Source: Calendula officinalis
Lineage: Eukaryota > Streptophyta > Magnoliopsida > Asterales > Asteraceae
Assembly (NCBI GenBank): GCA_963853835.1
Contig: OY970828.1
Coordinates: forward strand, 62,488,861 to 62,552,860
Reading direction: 5' to 3'
Length of the DNA stretch: 64,000 bases
Shown: in pieces, positions 19,688-30,558 of the stretch
Position numbering within the stretch: the first letter of the stretch is position 1
How the letters are laid out: each line of letters starts with the position of its first letter
Position numbers and translations under genes: made by a program
The notes under the pieces: model-generated
Told to the model about the DNA's origin: nothing
Seen by the model: only the letters and a program-made list of their open reading frames with translations
The model's database searches: none

Positions 19688-22514
19688 ATGCATTCTCGAT
19701 TCAAATCCGTCTCTAGAACCCTAATAAACTCAAATCTGCTGTCCTCAATCTCATCTCGATCCTTATCTTCTCAAATCGAACACCCTCAAACCCTAACAGA
19801 GCTCCGACACCGCCTGGCCACCGAATCACCTACCTTAAACGACTTCATCCGCCTTCGATCTGATGAAGAGTATTCCGTTGAGGTCGGTACGAAAAAGAAG
19901 CCCTTACCTAAACCTAAATGGATGAAGGAATCGATTCCTGGTGGGGAAAAGTACACGCACATTAAAAAAAAGCTCAGGGAATTGAAGCTTCATACGGTTT
20001 GTGAAGAAGCGAAATGCCCTAATTTGGGGGAGTGTTGGTCCGGTGGTGAAACTGGTACTGCAACTGCTACTATCATGATTCTAGGAGATACTTGTACTAG
20101 AGGTTGCAGGTAAGGTATTATCTTTTCTGCAGAGTTGGATAATTCTTGTACCTGTGTGTATGTGTTAAGTAGATTATGATTCAGAGATATATTAAGGCGA
20201 TAAACAAGCCCTAAATTATTTGTGATTATTATTTATTTTGGTGTAGATTCTGCAATGTGAAAACATCACGCACTCCACCACCTCCTGACCCAAACGAACC
20301 ATCAAATGTTGCTGAAGCAATTGCTTCTTGGGGTTTGGATTATATTGTAATCACAAGTGTTGATCGTGATGATTTATCTGATCAAGGAAGCAATCATTTT
20401 GCTGAAACCGTGCAGAAATTGAAGTTATTGAAACCTAATATACTCATTGAAGCATTGGGTACAACTTATATTACTCAATTTTGTTACTTACACTTATCAG
20501 TAATGGGCCTTGATCAGTTTAACTATTACAACAATAATCCTGTTTTTATAATACAGTGAAGACCTATTTGACTGAAATTGACCCATTCATAAAAATGGGT
20601 TAAAACTGCTACCTCTAACAACATTGATCAGAATTTCTGATATTTTTTTAAGAGTAAATTACACAAATGATCCTTTAGATTTGTACCATATATTTGGTCC
20701 TTTAGTTTCATAAATTACACTGGTAGTCCTTATTTCTGAAACTATTGATACGTTTCCTAAACAGACGTTAACTTTTCTCGTCAAACATACGAGTTTTTAT
20801 GGGTTTCAAATTGGTGAAGGGAAAGGGAAAAGGACAGATTTACGCCATCGTGCATCACACGTGACCATATTTGACGGAAAAGGTTCTTTCTGTTTAGGTA
20901 AAGGATCAAACGTGTCAATAGTTTCAGAAATAAGGACTACCGGTCTAACTTTTGAAACTAAATGACCAAATATGTAACACGGTACAAACCTAAAGGACCA
21001 TTTGTGTAATTTACTCTTTTTCTAATGTGCTCTTTTTTGTCATGTAAAATAAATTATGCAGTTCCTGATTTCCGAGGTGATGTCACATGTGTGGAAAAAG
21101 TTGCAAAATCGGGATTAGACGTATTTGCTCACAACATTGAAACAGTTGAAGAACTTCAGAGTTCAGTTCGCGATCACCGTGCTAATTTCAAGCAATCTTT
21201 AGATGTTTTAATCAGTGCAAAAGAGTATGCGCCAGCTGGCACTCTTACAAAAACATCAGTAATGTTGGGTTGTGGGGAAACACCAGATCAAGTGGTGAGA
21301 ACAATGGAGAAAGTGAGGTCAGCAGGTGTTGATGTCATGACTTTTGGTCAATATATGCGGCCGTCAAAACGCCACATGGCGGTTTCTGAGTACGTTACAC
21401 CGGAAGCTTTTGAGAAATATCGGTTATATGGGATGGAAATGGTATGTTTCAGCTCTTTTTTTTTTCTTTTTTTTTGAATCTTTTTGTGGTATGAAGGTGT
21501 CGTTAGTGTTTGTATTTTATCTAGGTAACAAAATGAGAGGTTTAGGTAACAGTTTTCTTGTCAAAAGGAATAAATGTTTATATTTGTCCATTTTTTTATT
21601 AACACTATGATTAAAAAGAAATTAGATTAGGGAAAATGTTATAAAATAGCAATATAGTTAGAAGGTGGTTCATTTTGGTTATAACATTAACAAGTTTTAA
21701 GCCGGATTAGTTTGGTTATTAAAGTTTGTTTTCCGTTCATATCTAGTAATTAAAATGAAACTTTTTTGGGTATAATTTCTCATGTTTTTTAACGATGTAA
21801 TTGTGAAAATAGGCCAAGCAAAAAACTTGTAGTTACTAAAACAGACCTAAAAAGGTTAAAATCATCAAAGCAATCCACCATCTGAAATATATTGCTATTT
21901 TATGACATTTTCCTTTTTCGCCATGCCAGCACATTCTATCCATTTTTTGCTTCAACAAAAAATATGGTTAAATAATTAACTTGTTACAATATTATAATTT
22001 TTCTTTTTTTTTTTTTTTTTTTTTTTGCATAACTATTTAGGAAGGTTGTAACATGTATACGTTACTAATAAACTTTTGGGCGACTTTGAACTCATTTGAC
22101 CTGTTTCCTTTTTAACTAATTTTTAATTTGCTCATTTGACATGTTAGAGATAAAATATATCCCAGAGCACAAGTAAATGAGTATTTCAAAACATCGGGTC
22201 ATCTTTGGGCTAGAATTACAAGTACTATGACATTTATGCATCAAAGATGGTTGTTTAATTAGTTTAGTTTTAAATTACTGGGAGAATCTCTTTGAATTTA
22301 TCCCAGAGTAAATTACACGCAAGTCAAAAATTACACTGGCAGTCCCCATCTATAAATTTTTTTGCACCGATGGTCCTTTTTTGCTAATGAGGTGCTTGTG
22401 TTATGTCAGGGATTCCGGTACGTGGCATCTGGTCCTATGGTGAGGTCTTCATACAAAGCAGGGGAATATTACATTAAATCAATGATAGAAAGAGATCGTG
22501 CTGCATCTGCATAA
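19688..22514 (+). CDS. LIP1: Lipoyl synthase, mitochondrial (4 exons)
   Basis: Exons 19688-20109, 20247-20458, 21062-21441 and 22410-22514 join in phase to 1119 nt, 372 residues, the usual length for plant mitochondrial lipoyl synthase. It is a radical SAM enzyme that inserts two sulfurs into octanoyl groups on E2 and H subunits, making lipoate for pyruvate and 2-oxoglutarate dehydrogenases and glycine decarboxylase. The auxiliary cluster motif CEEAKCPNLGEC gives C105, C110 and C116; the SAM cluster motif CTRGCRFC gives C136, C140 and C143, with exon 1 ending inside it. The first ~30 residues are Arg/Ser-rich and lack acids, fitting a mitochondrial presequence. The C-terminus SGPMVRSSYKAGEYY is conserved. 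Introns 2 and 3 contain MULE-type MITE sequence, and a Harbinger ORF1 element ends 193 bp upstream. Confidence 0.95.
20652..21016. mobile_element. MULE-type MITE in LIP1 intron 2, 365 bp
   Basis: The ends are GAGTAAATTACACAAATGAT and its near-perfect inverse. The 9-bp flanks TTTTTTTAA and TTTTTCTAA differ at one position. It belongs to the same GAGTAAATT(A/G)C end family as the elements at 6365, 11203 and 27052. Confidence 0.8.
22306..22375. mobile_element. MULE-type MITE fragment in LIP1 intron 3
   Basis: GAGTAAATTACACGCAAG begins a stretch that resembles one arm of the intron 2 element (AATTACACTGGCAGTCC shared in style). No second arm is present. Confidence 0.5.
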
Positions 22515-24333
22515 TAATAATGATTTCATCCATTTAATCGTAACATATATTATCTCTGATTGATAAAATTTGAATTTTACTTGTCAACTGCAACAAGATT
22601 TTCCATTGTTATTGGTAATATATACACATTTGTTCTGTAATTGTTATTGTAATTATGTTGTGTAATTTCACAATGTTGCTTCTTCACCTCTTACATTGAT
22701 CACTTTAAGTGTTCTTTACTAATAATACCAATGCTCTTTGCTCAACCTCATAATTTGCTAACTCCATTTTTGTGCTCTATCTAGTATCCATTTACCTTTT
22801 CTTTTTTAACACACACATTCTTTAAACTACTAAATTTGCACCTTTTGTCCACCAAAAATTTTGAATTCATAACCACATGCCATTTGAGTACTCATTCAAA
22901 TATTTTATACTACTATGATACAAAGTACTTTAGTAATACCTATTTACCTAAGCTTGTGTGTGCTTTTGAACTCCACTGAAGTTGTGTTGATAATAAAATC
23001 TAAACTAATCCGGAAACTATAAAGAATGATAGATATTTACTAGAAAAAGTTTCTAAATGTTACATGTTTGATTTCATCAGTAAGTAAATATTATCTAAAT
23101 GTCACGCGTTTATCTCTTCTATACGTAAACAATATCAGATGTTCAAAAAAGTACAGATTCGGCTATAATGAGAATTAGGTCGCTTACATCACAACAAAGC
23201 TCGTCTATGGTAACCAATTGTAAATGAGAAAAAAATAAGTAAATATTGAAAAAAAATATAATAAGACAAAAAAGAAGAGCGTAGAAAATTGGAAAGAGTA
23301 TCTCTAAATATTAACACCCTTATTTTAATACTGTTGTTGAAACAAAAAATCAAGTGAAAAGAATTCGAAATTAATCATGCAAATACCTAGAGATTAAGTG
23401 ACAAGTTACAAAAAGCATCAAATATATGTCACTTTAACTATAGAAGAATTCCAAATATCTAGAGATCATATAGACGTGTGACAACGGGGGATTTCGGTTC
23501 CCTTTTTATTCAACCGATGAGGTCGAGGTGTTGGCAAGGGGTGTCGGTTTGTTGCTGACGGTGAAATTCTTCGCTTAGCTAAAGAGTTGAAAGGGTAAAA
23601 TGGTGAGGCCAAAGTATTTTAATAGGGTATTTAGTATTATTTTTGTATGCGTATATATTTTATAAAAGCGGAGGCCCAAAAAACTAAAGAAAATAAGTCA
23701 GTTTAATGTCAGTTGGATTTGAACTGATGTGACACTGATGTAACAAAAACTAAAATGTTAATTTGTGTCATTATTGGAAGTGTTTTTAATATATAGAAAT
23801 GATGTTGCTTCTTATAAAATATTGCTACTTGTCTTCAAATCATTTAATCAATACAAATACAAAATTAATTAATATTAAGAATTAGAATTAACATATTACA
23901 TATCAATCATTTTATTAATAATATAAATAAAATATAAACATTTAGTAGAAAATATTACTATTTATCTTTTATATAAGAGAAATGACATTTCCTTCTACCT
24001 TTTCTTTTGACCTATATATAATCAATTTTAAATTTAAAATACGTCATCTACTAATTTTATTTTCTCGTATTATTCTTTAATCTTGATACTTGTTATGATT
24101 AAAATGAGTAAACATACGGTAGAAAGAAATGATATGAATCATTACTCTTTTACTTCGTATATAATTTGAAATTTCTGCTAAAGACAAATAATGAAACAAA
24201 AAGCAAATTACTAGTTTCCAAACACCCCTCCACTTTTTCCTAAAAAGACTCCATTAATGCACCAACATATAAGCATTTGTTATCCCCAAATTCTACTCTT
24301 CAAATCCCTGACCCACCACAAATCCTCCTTCCA
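22515..24333. other. Intergenic between LIP1 and the MGCC gene
   Basis: AT-rich with no supported gene. The LIP1 3' UTR lies at its left end. A possible TATA (ACATATAAG, about 24265) precedes the MGCC gene. A GC-richer patch at 23480-23600 was not recognised. Confidence 0.45.
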
Positions 24334-25233
24334 ATGGGTTGCTGTCTCGGCACCACCGCCGTCAACCACCGTCAGCCACTCAAAGCACCCGCTCCTAAAT
24401 CTCCGCCGCCGGTATATGAAGAAGAAACAGTGAAAGAAGTCCTTTCTGAAATCCCCATCGTCCCCAAAACCCCACCACCAGTCATTGCAGACCACCCTCA
24501 AATTCTTCAACCCCAACAACGCGCCGGCCCTGATTTAACGAAAAACCCACCACCGGTCATCCTACACCACCCTCAAGTTCTTCAACAGGAGAAACGCGAA
24601 GGTGTTGATTTGACTCAAAACCCAACAGAAGAAATTCAAGAGAATGTTTCAGACATGTCGGAGATGTATAGCTACAGTGAGAGCTACTCCGCTGCTACGA
24701 CGGCAACGGTTGCGGATGCTAAGAAAGACGATTTAGAGATGGACGACGACGGTGAAGTTACCCAGAAAGTGAAGACAAGGTCGCCGCCGGCGAAGAGGGT
24801 ACCCAGAAAACGTCCCTTAGTTTCTTCCGGCGAAGTTGTCGGGAAGAAGGAAAGAGCCACAACCAGACCTTTGGCAAGAAGACAAATGGCTCCGTCACCG
24901 GAGAAAAGACGCCAGTCGCCGGTGAGGACTGCGGCAAACGCCCAACGCCACCGTAATGTTGGGCCAGTGAATGACGCCCGGAGAGAAGTTACTGCCCGGA
25001 GATCTAGGTCCCCTGCCGTGCGTGGGGAAATGGGTGAACGTCGGAAAGTAGAGGGAAGTCCTGTCGGGAAACCCGTTGAAGTAAAACCAGTGAACGCCGT
25101 GGAAATTGAAGGTAAGAGTACCATTGAAATGGTTAACGATGGTGGCGTGTCGCCGGATCCAGAGGCGGAGCCGCCGGTGAGCGAGTCACTGGAAAACCCT
25201 CTTGTTTCGTTGGAATGCTTCATTTTCCTATAG
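24334..25233 (+). CDS. MGCC-type predicted acylated, disordered protein of unknown function
   Basis: A single-exon frame. I start it at ATG 24334, which gives MGCCLGT: Gly2 for N-myristoylation and Cys3/Cys4 for palmitoylation, so it is probably anchored at the plasma membrane. The 299-residue product is Pro-rich near the N-terminus (two copies of NPPPVI/TPPPVI followed by HPQ(I/V)LQ). It has a Tyr/Ser patch MYSYSESYS, then a long basic Arg/Ser/Pro segment with several SP sites (SPPAKR, SPEKR, RSRSP), and ends in a compact conserved-looking NPLVSLECFIFL. Database relatives are usually called SRRM- or cell-wall-like on composition alone. I do not recognise a catalytic domain. Intact, with no lesions seen. 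Confidence 0.75.
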   Translation: MGCCLGTTAVNHRQPLKAPAPKSPPPVYEEETVKEVLSEIPIVPKTPPPVIADHPQILQPQQRAGPDLTKNPPPVILHHPQVLQQEKREGVDLTQNPTEEIQENVSDMSEMYSYSESYSAATTATVADAKKDDLEMDDDGEVTQKVKTRSPPAKRVPRKRPLVSSGEVVGKKERATTRPLARRQMAPSPEKRRQSPVRTAANAQRHRNVGPVNDARREVTARRSRSPAVRGEMGERRKVEGSPVGKPVEVKPVNAVEIEGKSTIEMVNDGGVSPDPEAEPPVSESLENPLVSLECFIFL

Positions 25234-25780
25234 TGTAGCTAGCTAGTGGCCGTTTAGAAATTGTTTCTTGTGTTCGTTTGGATAAAATGTATTTATCTTT
25301 TCATCAATAGAATATAGTGTTTTGGCCTTTGGGGGTTTTAAAACGTAGAAAACCGTATTTAGTCCTTCGCGATAAAATTCCATTTGTAGGTACACTTGAG
25401 TTGGAACATTTGTTTCAAGTAGAGTTTGAAAAAAAATATAACCACTGCCGTGTAAGTTTGTGCAAAATAAATTGAGAACCCACTGAAAGCTTTTGAAGTG
25501 AATCGAGTTTGGGGTGTGTTTGGTTCCAAAACTTTTTCGGTTCTCAGTAGGTTCGGATCTTTGACTGTAAACTGTTGGAAAAGTTGTGATAAAATGATTT
25601 TTCATCAAATTTGGACCTATATAATTATATATATATTTGTTATATATAGTTATTTGTAGTTAGCTTTGTGTTCTCCTTTGTGAGAGCTACGTAACGGTAT
25701 ATAGCATGTCCAAAGTAGAATTGTAGTGAATGAAATATCGACTCTCAAAGTAGGGTGTTTGAAACAAGAAATGTTGAAGT
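25234..25780. other. 3' flank of the MGCC gene, nothing distinct
   Basis: Holds the expected 3' UTR. An antisense frame at 25243-25608 has no recognisable features. Confidence 0.4.
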
Positions 25781-25786
25781 TGGGAT

Positions 25787-26640
25787 GTTGGGATGCTATC
25801 CCACATTGGAAAAAGACCAAACCATTTGTTGGTTTATAAGGTTGGAAGTATGTTGAAAGATTAAATCTCTATTCATGGGTTTTACTCGCACGCCTACGCG
25901 GGGTCTCCAAATAATTTGGACCGAGTTGCCCGAATTGGATTGAACTCATGTGCGCCGGGCGACCCGTGGACACGAATACAGCTCTGAAATCTACGGGTCC
26001 AATTTTTGCATCTCATCGACACTGCAGTAATCTCGTACTGAACTCGTCAATACCGACCTCCTCGATACTGGCTGGCTGCACTGACCTGCAGTCTCATACT
26101 GATCTGCTGCGCAGACTATCTGGACTGAGCTGCAGTGCTGTTTCCCAATACTGAGTTCCTAGAGACTTGAGTTACGAAAATTATGCAATTAGTGCAAATT
26201 ATTGTTTTGATTTCTTGCTTAATGATATTGAATGCATTTAATGTTTTGAGTAAACATTAGCAATCATTCTACACTATAAATTGAGACTTTGAGTCTGATT
26301 TGTAGACACACCGAAATTCACACAGTTTTCTCTCTTGTGAAAAACACTCTAAATCCTGGTAATTGTTTTGGCTTGAATTATATCCGGTAGTGTAAAACTA
26401 CTCAGTTGTTTTACCCTTATAAATAGACAACGAATCTATTTTAAGGGGATCGTGAATTTCACGATACTCAACCAAAACCTTATACTTGTTTGTTCTATTT
26501 ATTTGTTTCAATCTTTTTGTAAACGTATTCGTCAATTTCCCTTATTGTCATTGTATTTTATTAATGAAAATTGATATTAGCTTCTACGTATACAAGCCTA
26601 CTACCCTGCTAGTAATGCTAACTTCCACATCTAGAGTTTG
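25787..26640 (+). mobile_element. Possible LTR relic (TGTTGGGATGCTATCCCACA start)
   Basis: The start TGTTGGGATGCTATCCCACA followed by ATTGGAAAAAGACC is typical of copia LTR 5' ends. A polyadenylation-like, AT-rich end lies near 26560. I could not find a primer-binding site, a partner LTR or a target duplication, so this is a suggestion only. Confidence 0.35.
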
Positions 26641-27042
26641 AAACATTCAAGTTCAAAATAAAACGTTTCCACTTTCAAGAATCGAAAAATAGAAGTAGAT
26701 TTTATTTTGAAATTAACTAAGTCAAAATCAAATCAAATATAATGACCTACAACTAGTGTTTTGAAAACCATACGGGACTGATCGGTTGGACTAAGGTCTC
26801 AAACTGGTTTCTAAATCCAGCCGAGCTGCTTGTATTGAGCTGGACATAATCGGTCCTATTGGTTAAAAAATCGCAAACAAACCAGAAACCTGTAAATATA
26901 ATTGTTGTTTCTCCCGTTACTTCTTTAAAGGTTTTACGAGTTTTTGGGGTTGTTGAGGAAAGCTTATTTAGATGGCTTATTGCTTATAATCTTATATAAG
27001 CTTAAATAATCCTTTAAAAATAACTTATTTAAGCTTATATAA
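26641..27042. other. Intergenic with degenerate repeat sequence
   Basis: Contains a hAT-like GACTGATCGGTTGGACTAAG region (about 26775-26900) and a palindromic AAGCTTATATAAGC patch (26985-27045). No gene. Confidence 0.35.
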
Positions 27043-27051
27043 ATTTATAAA

Positions 27052-27302
27052 GAGTAAATTACGGTTTTTGTCCCTGTGGTTTGGCCGTTTCAGCGTTTTT
27101 GTCCCTGTGGTTTTTTTTTCTGTTTTTTTGTCCCTGAGGTATGCAAATTTCCGTTTTTTTGTCCTTCCGTCCATCCTCCGTCTCTTTTTAGCCGTTAAGC
27201 CCCTCACGTGCTGAAAACGTGAGGGCATTTTGGTCTTTATCCATTTTCTATTTTATTTTTACTTTTTTTCTTTCTCTTCTTCTTCTTTGTTTTTACCAGA
27301 CT
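27052..27302 (+). repeat. Left terminal inverted repeat of the Pack-MULE
   Basis: Matches the complement of 28198-28435 over nearly its full length. The left arm carries about 14 extra bases near 27240 and differs in homopolymer lengths. It contains CACGTG within a CTCACGTGCTGAAAACGTGAG palindrome. Confidence 0.85.
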
Positions 27303-27308
27303 TGTACT

Positions 27309-27866
27309 TTAGCAAATGGCAGCCATGGCTTGTACCACCAGCACCGCCAGACGAACCGTCCTTCTCACCTTGTCTTCCCATCGTTGTTTTCTTACCTTCC
27401 TTTCTCTGTATTTCGCTAAATACACTTTCAGTGGCTCGACGTATTCTTCAAACCCTAACGTCGTCATCGCCCACAACAAATCGTCGCCGTTAATCGTCTT
27501 CCGTTTCTCGCGTTGACACTTGTCGGAAGCTTCGCCGATGATGAAACTGATGAACTCCGATACACACTCCTGAACTGTCTCCTTTGCATCCTTCGAGATC
27601 TTCGCGTTTGCCGGTAACGCCTTTTTCATGATCCGGCTCACGTTAGCAATCGGAAGGAATCTGTCCTGCTCTCTCGCTGATAACTCGCCGCCGGCGTTGT
27701 GACCTCCTGATTCGTTATCCGAATCCGCCAGTGATGAGGTCGCCGGAGCTCCGGGAAGTTGGGGTCTGTGAGAATATGAAGCGTTTATTTTGGGAGAAAG
27801 AATACGACGGTCGTCGGATCGAGGTAGTAAGAAATTTGTAGAAATTGACCCTTTACTTTTTTTCAA
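27309..27866 (-). pseudogene. Captured NF-YB (CCAAT-binding HAP3) gene
   Basis: The 185-residue minus-strand frame contains the whole histone-fold core of a LEC1-independent NF-YB3-type subunit: REQDRFLPIANVSRIMKKAL to the LKVYLAKYRE end (about residues 65-155), including the NGDDLLWAM block. NF-YB pairs with NF-YC and NF-YA to bind CCAAT promoters. Two lesions relative to the family are seen. The usual start before ADSDNESGG is CTG instead of ATG, so translation would begin in captured leader sequence (extra N-terminal ~46 residues). After YRE the frame shifts: the expected tail (TTMGRQGEKDGSSGGAGG) is readable in the next frame. The histone fold itself is uninterrupted, so a dominant-negative or partly active product is possible if expressed. 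Confidence 0.85.
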
Positions 27867-28197
27867 CTGTATCGATGGTGGTATAAAAAATGAGTAGAAA
27901 TTGACCCTTTGTATCGATGGTGGTACGAATCACAGTCGCACTTGCTTACTATACCACCATTTTTGTTCTCTTCAACACATGCTAACAACAAAAAGCATTG
28001 ATTTTTAGAGAGAGAAGAAAAAGGTGGGTTTTTTTTTTTTTTTTACCAGTGAGAGATATGAGTTAGATAGAAAAAAATCAAAGATTTATACAAAGAGCTT
28101 TGAGCATCTGGGTGTTTCATAAGAAAACCCAATTAGAATTTTGGGTATGATTTTGGTTATTCTCCTTCTTCAACATGACTTTCAATTTAGGGTTCTT
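27867..28197 (-). other. Captured 5' leader of the NF-YB parent (inferred)
   Basis: Non-coding stretch between the NF-YB frame and the right arm. It has a small internal duplication of GTAGAAATTGACCCTTT and ATCGATGGTGGTA (27837-27930). It is likely the parent gene's untranslated leader or a 5' UTR intron. That is inference from its position. Confidence 0.4.
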
Positions 28198-28435
28198 AGT
28201 CTGGTAAAAACAAAGAAGAAGAAGAGAAAGAAAAAAAAGTAAAAATATAAAGACCAAAATGCCCTCACGTTTTCAGCACGTGAGGGGCTTAACGGCTAAA
28301 AAGAGACGGAGGATGGACGGAAGGACAAAAAAACGGAAATTTGCATACCTCAGGGACAAAAAAACAGAAAAAAAAACCACAGGGACAAAAACGCTGAAAC
28401 GGCCAAACCACAGGGACAAAAACCGTAATTTACTC
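28198..28435 (-). repeat. Right terminal inverted repeat of the Pack-MULE
   Basis: Inverse partner of 27052-27302. It begins AGTCTGGTAAAAACAAAG and ends CCGTAATTTACTC next to the 9-bp duplication. Confidence 0.85.
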
Positions 28436-28444
28436 ATTTATAAA

Positions 28445-30012
28445 TTAATAAACTCTCTAAGCTTTTCTGACACCCTCTTAATGTTTTAAACCATTTTTTC
28501 AACAGGAAAAAAACAGTACATTTTGCCGACGTATTTTAGGCCAGCAAATTATATTGCGGATTTGTGTGCTATTTGTTGAATTATCGTTTATGTTGTTTAC
28601 ATTCTGTTAAATAATAAGCTATGTCTATTTGAAATTTAGGAAATGTGTCCATATAATAATAAATTAAATTTTACACCCCCCACCCCACACATAATTTCCT
28701 GGATCCGCCATTAGTTCTGATCATTATTTTTATTAATAGAATCTGTTCCATCAACCACCATTATATCGTTGCTTGTTAAATAAATGAATCAGTTTGTGGG
28801 TAGCACTTTATAAATCGCAATAACTCTTTTCATTAACAAGAAATACACAAACACAACGTATCGGTGTAAACAGATGAACTCAAAAACCGTAATATGAAAT
28901 CTACATACCAAAGGTTATTTTACTTGTAATCAAGTTTCCTAGAGCTCGCCTTCAAGAATAAATCATTTAGGTCAAATCGAAGGATCATGATTTGCGATAA
29001 AAGTTGGATTTTCTTCAAATATTAACTCGAGCTTTTATCGATTTTTTAATGACCCGAGCTTGAGTAACTCGCCAACACCTCGGCTTACTTATATCCAAAT
29101 TAGAGTTAAATTTTAGAGAAAATAAATAGGAATCATGAGTTCAGTTCTATCAAGAACAACATAATATCTCGTTCTTATTTAGGATTAATTATGCATCCAG
29201 GTGCAATTATTTATGTTTCTGCTCATCATGTATGAAATCAATGGATTAGTTTAAAGTGTCAATGAACAAGATGATCACTAGAAGTTACTTTTGGCTTTTG
29301 ACTTCAATCCTTTATATTACCAGCTTAATAAATGCATAAAGACAATATTGATTATTTATCTTGAGTATAATAAAAGATAAAGACAAACATGTGATCAAAC
29401 TTGACATCTTTTTCCTTAAATCAAGGGTATCAATCAAAGGGCAATTATGTCGTTGCATATTGCTTAAAGAACGCATGAATATCTCTTAAAGATTACAAAT
29501 TCAATCCCTTTTTTAGATTAAACATATGAAAAGATTTGAAAACGAACATAACAATGATTATGTCAAGTACACCACGGGCAAAAAACTAGGCTACCCTGAA
29601 GAATCTCGTTATAAACATAGTATCATTTTAGAAAGAAAAAAAAAGGTTTTTTAGGGGTACCAAGATTGAAGGATGTTAAAAGTAGATAAAGTATTGTTTG
29701 GCTTTAGCAGTTAAAAATGGACAATGCCACTTGTTTGTAGCCAAAACAGGTGACCTCTTAGGTCCTAACAAATCATGAAAAGCAAACACACCATTATACT
29801 AATGTCTCCCTTTGCTTCTGTCTGTCTTAACCATCAACCAAAGACTTATATAAATTAAAATAGTGATTTAATATTCTATTCAAGTTTTATGTTCTTAGTT
29901 AAGTTGTTCCACTTTGACCTTAATACATGAATACACATATAGTGAGTATTATACACGTAGGCTATTTATATAACTGTAAATCAACCTAATTAAGTTTGAC
30001 ATTCTGAAATAC
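28445..30012. other. AT-rich intergenic, one SINE-like relic
   Basis: No gene is supported. A diverged SINE-like copy lies at about 29440-29645 (separate entry). Confidence 0.45.
29440..29645 (+). mobile_element. Diverged SINE copy
   Basis: TCTTAAAGATTACAAATTCAATCCC and the following ~150 bp (CCACGGGCAAAAAACT, AGAATCTCGTTATAAAC, then an A-rich tail) match, with many changes, the SINE body at 40736-40905. A B-box-like GATTACAAATTCAATCCC remains. Confidence 0.55.
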
Positions 30013-30034
30013 TGATGATAGTCTAGTGGTAAGC
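30013..30034 (+). mobile_element. 5' head of a SINE, split by the copia insertion
   Basis: GATAGTCTAGTGGTAAGC contains an A-box-like TAGTCTAGTGG. With the copia element removed it joins GTTTCCGGATAAC at 40736, which leads to a B box. The last five bases TAAGC are the copia target duplication. Confidence 0.65.
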
Positions 30035-30526
30035 TGTCAGGATCGAATAACTCGAACAACTTATTGAATCACAGATCTACTAACAAAGAGAAGTTACAAC
30101 GGATTAACACTCTTATTATTTGATTAAGAACAATGAAAACTGTAATCAAATAAGAACAATACTAAGAACACAGTTTCACAAAAAGCTTCAATGTATATTA
30201 ATTTGATCGATCAATACACACGTACGTTTACAATTCGTAAGGAACTATTTATAATAGTACTTGAAGCCTAAACTATTAACCTAGTTATTCTAGGAAACGA
30301 TTACAATTGATTTACAAAAAGATAAACATTCTAAACTAAATCTACTAGAATCTCAGACACGATCTGCTTCTTTAATTGACATCAGTAGTAAACACCATAA
30401 ACAGCATCGTCAGTAGTAAGTCCATCATCAGTAGTATTTTGCTTTTCTGCCCCATCAGTACTAACTTCCATACTCGTTGGTCAGTACTAACTGCAGCATC
30501 AGTACTACAATGTTTATATCCCAACA
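30035..30526 (-). repeat. 3' LTR of the copia element (492 bp)
   Basis: The minus-strand start is TGTTGGGATATAAACATTG and the end CGATCCTGACA. TATAAATAG lies at 30245-30253 (minus). Six copies of CAGTAGTA/CAGTACTA occur between 30380 and 30508. Confidence 0.95.
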
Positions 30527-30540
30527 ATCTCCCCCTAAAC
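30527..30540 (-). other. Polypurine tract of the copia element
   Basis: The minus strand reads GTTTAGGGGGAGAT directly before the 3' LTR, the plus-strand DNA primer site for reverse transcription. Confidence 0.85.
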
Positions 30541-30558
30541 TTGTTAATTCACTTTTAA

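Larger units (their letters stand above)
27052..28435. mobile_element. Pack-MULE carrying an NF-YB gene, 1384 bp
   Basis: Terminal inverted repeats of about 240-250 bp (27052-27302 and 28198-28435) start GAGTAAATTACGGTTTTTGT. The element is flanked by a perfect 9-bp duplication ATTTATAAA (27043-27051 and 28436-28444), the Mutator signature. Between the arms lie an NF-YB coding region on the minus strand and about 330 bp of what is probably the parent gene's 5' leader. No transposase is present. This fits the Pack-MULE definition. Confidence 0.9.

Noticed and set aside
25243..25608. 121-codon antisense frame after the MGCC gene
   Set aside because: No recognisable motif, no start context, and it lies in a likely 3' UTR region.
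28259..28489. 76-codon frame in the right Pack-MULE arm (repeated as an antisense frame at 27025-27228)
   Set aside because: The same peptide comes from both inverted arms. It is transposon terminal sequence, not a gene.
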